Shown: positions 61,206 through 64,000 of the stretch, piece after piece
How the letters are laid out: each line of letters opens with the position of its first letter
Position numbering within the stretch: position 1 is the stretch's first letter
Source of the DNA: Emticicia sp037153985
Lineage (GTDB): Bacteria; Bacteroidota; Bacteroidia; Cytophagales; Spirosomataceae
Length of the DNA: 64,000 nt
Direction: 5' to 3'
Assembly (NCBI RefSeq): GCF_037153985.1
Contig: NZ_JBBAYI010000004.1
Location: forward strand, 186,001-250,000
The notes under the pieces: model-generated
Database searches by the model: none
Told to the model about the DNA's origin: nothing
Seen by the model: only the letters and a program-made list of their open reading frames with translations
Made by a program: the position numbers and the translations under genes

Positions 61206-62066
61206 TTATTTTTTGAAAAGATGCTTTTTTACACGGAATATCAAGGCTTTTCTTAAACCACCATCTATCTGAATCCGGCGGTCGCTTGTCCAGACCCTGC
61301 CATCTTCGCCATCTACTGCTTTAATTTTTCCGCCTGCTTCCTGTAAACGTAGGGCCATCATGCCATCTTCGGCTGCATGGCCTTCGGAGTCTCCGGCTAC
61401 TCCCCTGAATGTGCGCTGAACGGCAATGTCATAGCCGTTTACATCAATGCCTTTCTGGCGGATAAAGCCGCTATTATAGCCCAGTACATTCAGAAAAGGC
61501 TGTGTGCGTTCTTTCTTTTTTATGACGTAACTGCTTAGAACCTCATATAAACCATACTGCCAGCGGGGTGTTGATGGCCCGGGCAGAAACGAATAGCTAC
61601 CATGTACACAATAAACAGGCTCATTTTCGCCGTCAATCATGGTTTTGGTCATGGCCGTAATCCAACCGGGCGGATACAGCGTGTCGCTGTCGGCGGTCAG
61701 TATATATTTACCTTTGGCATAGTGTAGCCCTGCGGTTCGGGCGTGCCCAACACCCTGCTTGGTTTCGAGCAATGTTTTAATACCTAGCTTTTTCAGTAAG
61801 GCACTGGTTCCGTCGGTTGAGTTATTATCAACCACAATTAATTCGGCAGGATATTGCGTATTGCTATTGGCCAGCGAAATTAATGTATGCAAAATGCCTT
61901 CTTCTTCGTTCCATGCAGGAATGACCACACTCACCACAGGGTCATCGACCGAAAATCTGGATAGCTTTTGCTTTAATTCTTCAATTTCAGTAGTCGAATA
62001 ATCACTCAGACGTAACGATTTACCCAATATTTGTTTTACCCATGCAGGCAACGAAAAACGAATCAT
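61206..62066 (-). CDS. GT2 glycosyltransferase
   Basis: A 286-residue GT-A enzyme: VVSVVIPAWNEEEGILHTLISL (core VIPAWNEEEGIL), AELIVVDNNSTDGTSALL, GVGHARTAGL, ILTADSDTLYPPGW (DSD metal motif) and HAAEDGMMALRLQEAGG with the catalytic-base acidic pair. Its role is to add a sugar in repeat-unit assembly. It lies 47 nt downstream of the phosphoglycosyl transferase, so it may add the second sugar, but this order is inference. Confidence 0.87.
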   Translation of the reverse strand: MIRFSLPAWVKQILGKSLRLSDYSTTEIEELKQKLSRFSVDDPVVSVVIPAWNEEEGILHTLISLANSNTQYPAELIVVDNNSTDGTSALLKKLGIKTLLETKQGVGHARTAGLHYAKGKYILTADSDTLYPPGWITAMTKTMIDGENEPVYCVHGSYSFLPGPSTPRWQYGLYEVLSSYVIKKKERTQPFLNVLGYNSGFIRQKGIDVNGYDIAVQRTFRGVAGDSEGHAAEDGMMALRLQEAGGKIKAVDGEDGRVWTSDRRIQIDGGLRKALIFRVKKHLFKK

Positions 62067-62113
62067 TGTATACAGTTAATTTTATAAAAAACAGGTTAAA
62101 ATATTTTCGGTAA

Positions 62114-63310
62114 TTACACATTTTCAGACTGAAACAAAGCCGGAAATGTCATGAAGAAAATTTTCATATCATATTTGAACGAGAAGTTTCGGGCATATTC
62201 AATATCTAGTTGGATTCTCTCTTCTTCGGTCATATCTTTCTTGCCTTTGCCGCGTTTGGTTACCTGCCATAGTCCGGTTAAACCTCCGGGGCCGGCAAAA
62301 CGCTCGATATATTCGTCGGTAGTGAGTTTTTCAGCCTCATAAAGCGGTAATGGGCGGTTGCCAACCAGCGACATATCTCCCAGAAAGATATTAAACAACT
62401 GAGGTAACTCATCGATACTGGTATTACGCAGAAACTTACCCAATTTGGTAATGCGTGGGTCGTTCTGGAACTTCATAAAGGCTACTTTGTCTTTTTTCTC
62501 CGACAAATACATTTTTTCGCAGACAATCTCACCATCCAGATACAACTGTTGTTGGCAAGTGCCTATGCTTGTGCAGGTATCACAAAGACCCATTGCTTGC
62601 TTTGGCGTGTCGGAGGCTTTGGTATACATATTCAGCGAACCCATGTTTTTAATCATCTGGTCGGCATCGGTTCGCATGGTTCTGAATTTATAAATACTAA
62701 AAATCTTATAGCCTGCACCTACACGTTTCGACAAATAAATAACAGGGCCTTTTGAGTCAAGTTTAATTAAAATTGCTACTATCAGTAAAAGCGGCGAGAG
62801 CAACAACAGCGCAAGGCCGGTGGTGGTTACATCAATAAAGCGTTTCCAGAAAGGTATCTTTACATCCATGATACTCGCTTTGGTTTGTTGCATGGCCTTG
62901 TAATGGCGGCGTTTAATGAAATAATTCAGACGAGTAATTAAATCACCTGAACTAAAATCTTTCGGATAAACGTCGTCACCGCCTTTGTCATGAATTTCTT
63001 TGATTAAACCCTGCGTAATGTTATCGCTGGTAATAACCACAGGCAAGGTGCGTGTCCATGCTTGCTGCCTGATTGTTTCCAGAAACTTTAAGCCGCCACT
63101 ATTTTTGCTGATAATGATGGCATCGGGTGGATAGGTACTTTTCAGATATTCGAGGCAGTTTTCAGGGCTATCCATCACTTTTACATGAATTTTCTCCCCG
63201 AATCTTTTCAGAAAATCTACAACAGCTTTATTATCTTGTTCTACCAGAATAACTTTAATCGGAAGTTTTTCTTCTGTTTGTTCTTTGGTAGTTTGTATAG
63301 TAGTATCCAT
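62114..63310 (-). CDS. Phosphoglycosyl transferase fused to a pseudo-receiver, with Cys4 insert
   Basis: A 398-residue protein that starts repeat-unit synthesis by moving a sugar phosphate to undecaprenyl phosphate. Residues 17-133 fold like a response-regulator receiver (VILVEQDNKAV, VVITSD, YPKD with Lys117). The phosphoacceptor Asp is Ser68 (DAIIIS), so it cannot be phosphorylated normally. Residues about 155-398 are the monotopic transferase: KRFID, a re-entrant helix with Ser172-Pro173, KGPVIYLSKRVG, FRTMRTDAD, the DE dyad Asp300-Glu301 in SIDELPQL, GDMSLVGNRP and GLTGLWQV. Between about 222 and 282 is an insert with C243-x2-C246-x5-C252-x11-C264, a possible metal site. Operon: directly after the single-domain regulator. 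Confidence 0.92.
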   Translation of the reverse strand: MDTTIQTTKEQTEEKLPIKVILVEQDNKAVVDFLKRFGEKIHVKVMDSPENCLEYLKSTYPPDAIIISKNSGGLKFLETIRQQAWTRTLPVVITSDNITQGLIKEIHDKGGDDVYPKDFSSGDLITRLNYFIKRRHYKAMQQTKASIMDVKIPFWKRFIDVTTTGLALLLLSPLLLIVAILIKLDSKGPVIYLSKRVGAGYKIFSIYKFRTMRTDADQMIKNMGSLNMYTKASDTPKQAMGLCDTCTSIGTCQQQLYLDGEIVCEKMYLSEKKDKVAFMKFQNDPRITKLGKFLRNTSIDELPQLFNIFLGDMSLVGNRPLPLYEAEKLTTDEYIERFAGPGGLTGLWQVTKRGKGKKDMTEEERIQLDIEYARNFSFKYDMKIFFMTFPALFQSENV

Positions 63311-63331
63311 AGATTAAATAATAGACTAAGT

Positions 63332-63736
63332 TTAGTTGGCATCAACCACAGATTTAGGTTTTACACGTCTGAGAATAGCCTTGATTTTGGCGTGTACCTC
63401 CATAGGGTTAAAAGGTTTAAGCATAAAATCGTCGGCACCCAGATTCAGGCACTCAATTCGTTCTTTGCTTTCGTCGGTGCCTGATAAAATAATAATAGGC
63501 AAATCGGCATACAGATTACTAGCCCTGATAACCTTTATAAATTCCTTGCCATTCAGATTAGGCATATTCAGGTCGGCAATGATAAAGTCAGTATCGTTAC
63601 CAGCTTCCAGCCAGCTCATGCCTTCCATGCCATCGTTTTTGGCTGTTACATCAAATTCTTTATTAAGAAAATGCTCTAAAACTTTTCTGATACTTGCTTC
63701 GTCATCAATAATCAGAAGTTTCAATTTTTTGCTCAT
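63332..63736 (-). CDS. Single-domain response regulator
   Basis: A 134-residue receiver: acidic pair Asp11-Asp12 in IIDDEAS, phosphoacceptor Asp in FIIADLNMPNLNG (about 55), Ser/Thr in IILSGTDES and Lys in FMLKPFNP. No output domain. Such proteins act by binding partners or passing phosphate on. It starts the operon whose next gene (21 nt away) encodes a transferase with a dead receiver, so the two receivers may interact. A cognate kinase could be the hybrid kinase at 43.6 kb, via an Hpt protein. Confidence 0.9.
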   Translation of the reverse strand: MSKKLKLLIIDDEASIRKVLEHFLNKEFDVTAKNDGMEGMSWLEAGNDTDFIIADLNMPNLNGKEFIKVIRASNLYADLPIIILSGTDESKERIECLNLGADDFMLKPFNPMEVHAKIKAILRRVKPKSVVDAN

Positions 63737-64000
63737 TATTAGTTAAGATTTGTAAGAAATTTTGAAAGCGATAATTATACCTTTTCACTTTTATAGAATT
63801 ATTCGGGTTAAGAACGCCTTATGATTTAACATAACTCTGGCTTGCTATTGGCCAAAGTATAATTGATGCTTTAGAAAATTATTAGGAAAACACTCCGGTT
63901 TTATATAGCCGGACAAACAATTGGTTAACTCATAATAAAATGTAGCAATTATTTTGCCAAAGCGAAGCAAAAACTTTTTTTGGTACCGCTCAATAATTTA
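63737..64000 (-). other. Upstream region of the minus-strand exopolysaccharide operon
   Basis: 264 nt without a gene up to the window edge. It should hold the promoter of the response-regulator-led operon. A minus-strand TATACTTTG (about 63859) is a near-match to a -7 box with one extra base. A weak hairpin (TCCGG...CCGGA, about 63894-63914) is present. Nothing else supported. Confidence 0.35.

Noticed and set aside
1..64000. CRISPR arrays, prophage or integrated element
   Set aside because: No regularly spaced repeats, integrase, attachment sites or tRNA-adjacent boundaries were found.

Overview
This 64 kb window is chromosomal DNA from a member of the Bacteroidota, most likely the order Cytophagales. 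Several lines of evidence point there. There is a SusC/SusD pair and a PorX-type regulator of type 9 secretion. Small-gene promoters carry TTTG about 17-20 nt upstream of TAnnTTTG. Shine-Dalgarno sequences are essentially absent, genomic base composition is AT-leaning, and several genes start with TTG. I cannot name the genus. No rRNA, tRNA, CRISPR array or insertion sequence was found.

Region 1 (0-24 kb) is mostly housekeeping with small accessory genes. It holds an orphan GH97 glycosidase, an NRAMP-related transporter, and an ABC-F / Rpn-nuclease / rhodanese operon. It also holds radC, rpsT with its own promoter and terminator, a membrane acyltransferase (DUF5009), a LysM/DPBB protein, kdsB, the SRP RNA, a fructose-6-phosphate-aldolase-type gene, ftsE without ftsX, porX paired with a beta-barrel protein, a YihY family protein, dapA and a serine hydrolase. 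Two convincing unannotated small membrane-protein genes lie here (4845-4964 and 14208-14372).

Region 2 (24.9-43 kb, all minus strand) is a polysaccharide utilization locus for a rhamnogalacturonan-type pectin. A SusC-SusD-lipoprotein operon ends at a strong terminator. Next is an enzyme operon (KdgF, a periplasmic alpha/beta-hydrolase esterase, a DUF6786-type lipoprotein, GH95, GH105). A third unit (UxaC, GH106, hexuronate MFS transporter) has its own candidate promoter. Together they would import oligosaccharides, strip rhamnose, fucose or L-galactose and unsaturated uronic acid, and carry uronates into the cytoplasm. No polysaccharide lyase and no dedicated regulator is present, but two operator-like palindromes lie upstream of kdgF.

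Region 3 (43.6-47.6 kb, plus strand) is a signalling module: a soluble PAS-rich hybrid histidine kinase with receiver and Hpt domains, a LytTR response regulator overlapping it, and a second stand-alone Hpt protein.

Region 4 (47.7-63.7 kb) is an exopolysaccharide locus made of two converging gene sets that meet at a GAAA-capped hairpin. The plus set has a half-length TolC-like protein, a chain-length protein with a decayed kinase domain, a polymerase, glycosyltransferases, a flippase and a GT14 enzyme. The minus set has a single-domain response regulator, a phosphoglycosyl transferase fused to a phosphorylation-dead receiver domain and carrying a four-cysteine insert, glycosyltransferases and an acetyltransferase. 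This locus, with signalling domains built into the initiating enzyme and no canonical Wza-type exporter in view, is the most unusual part of the window.
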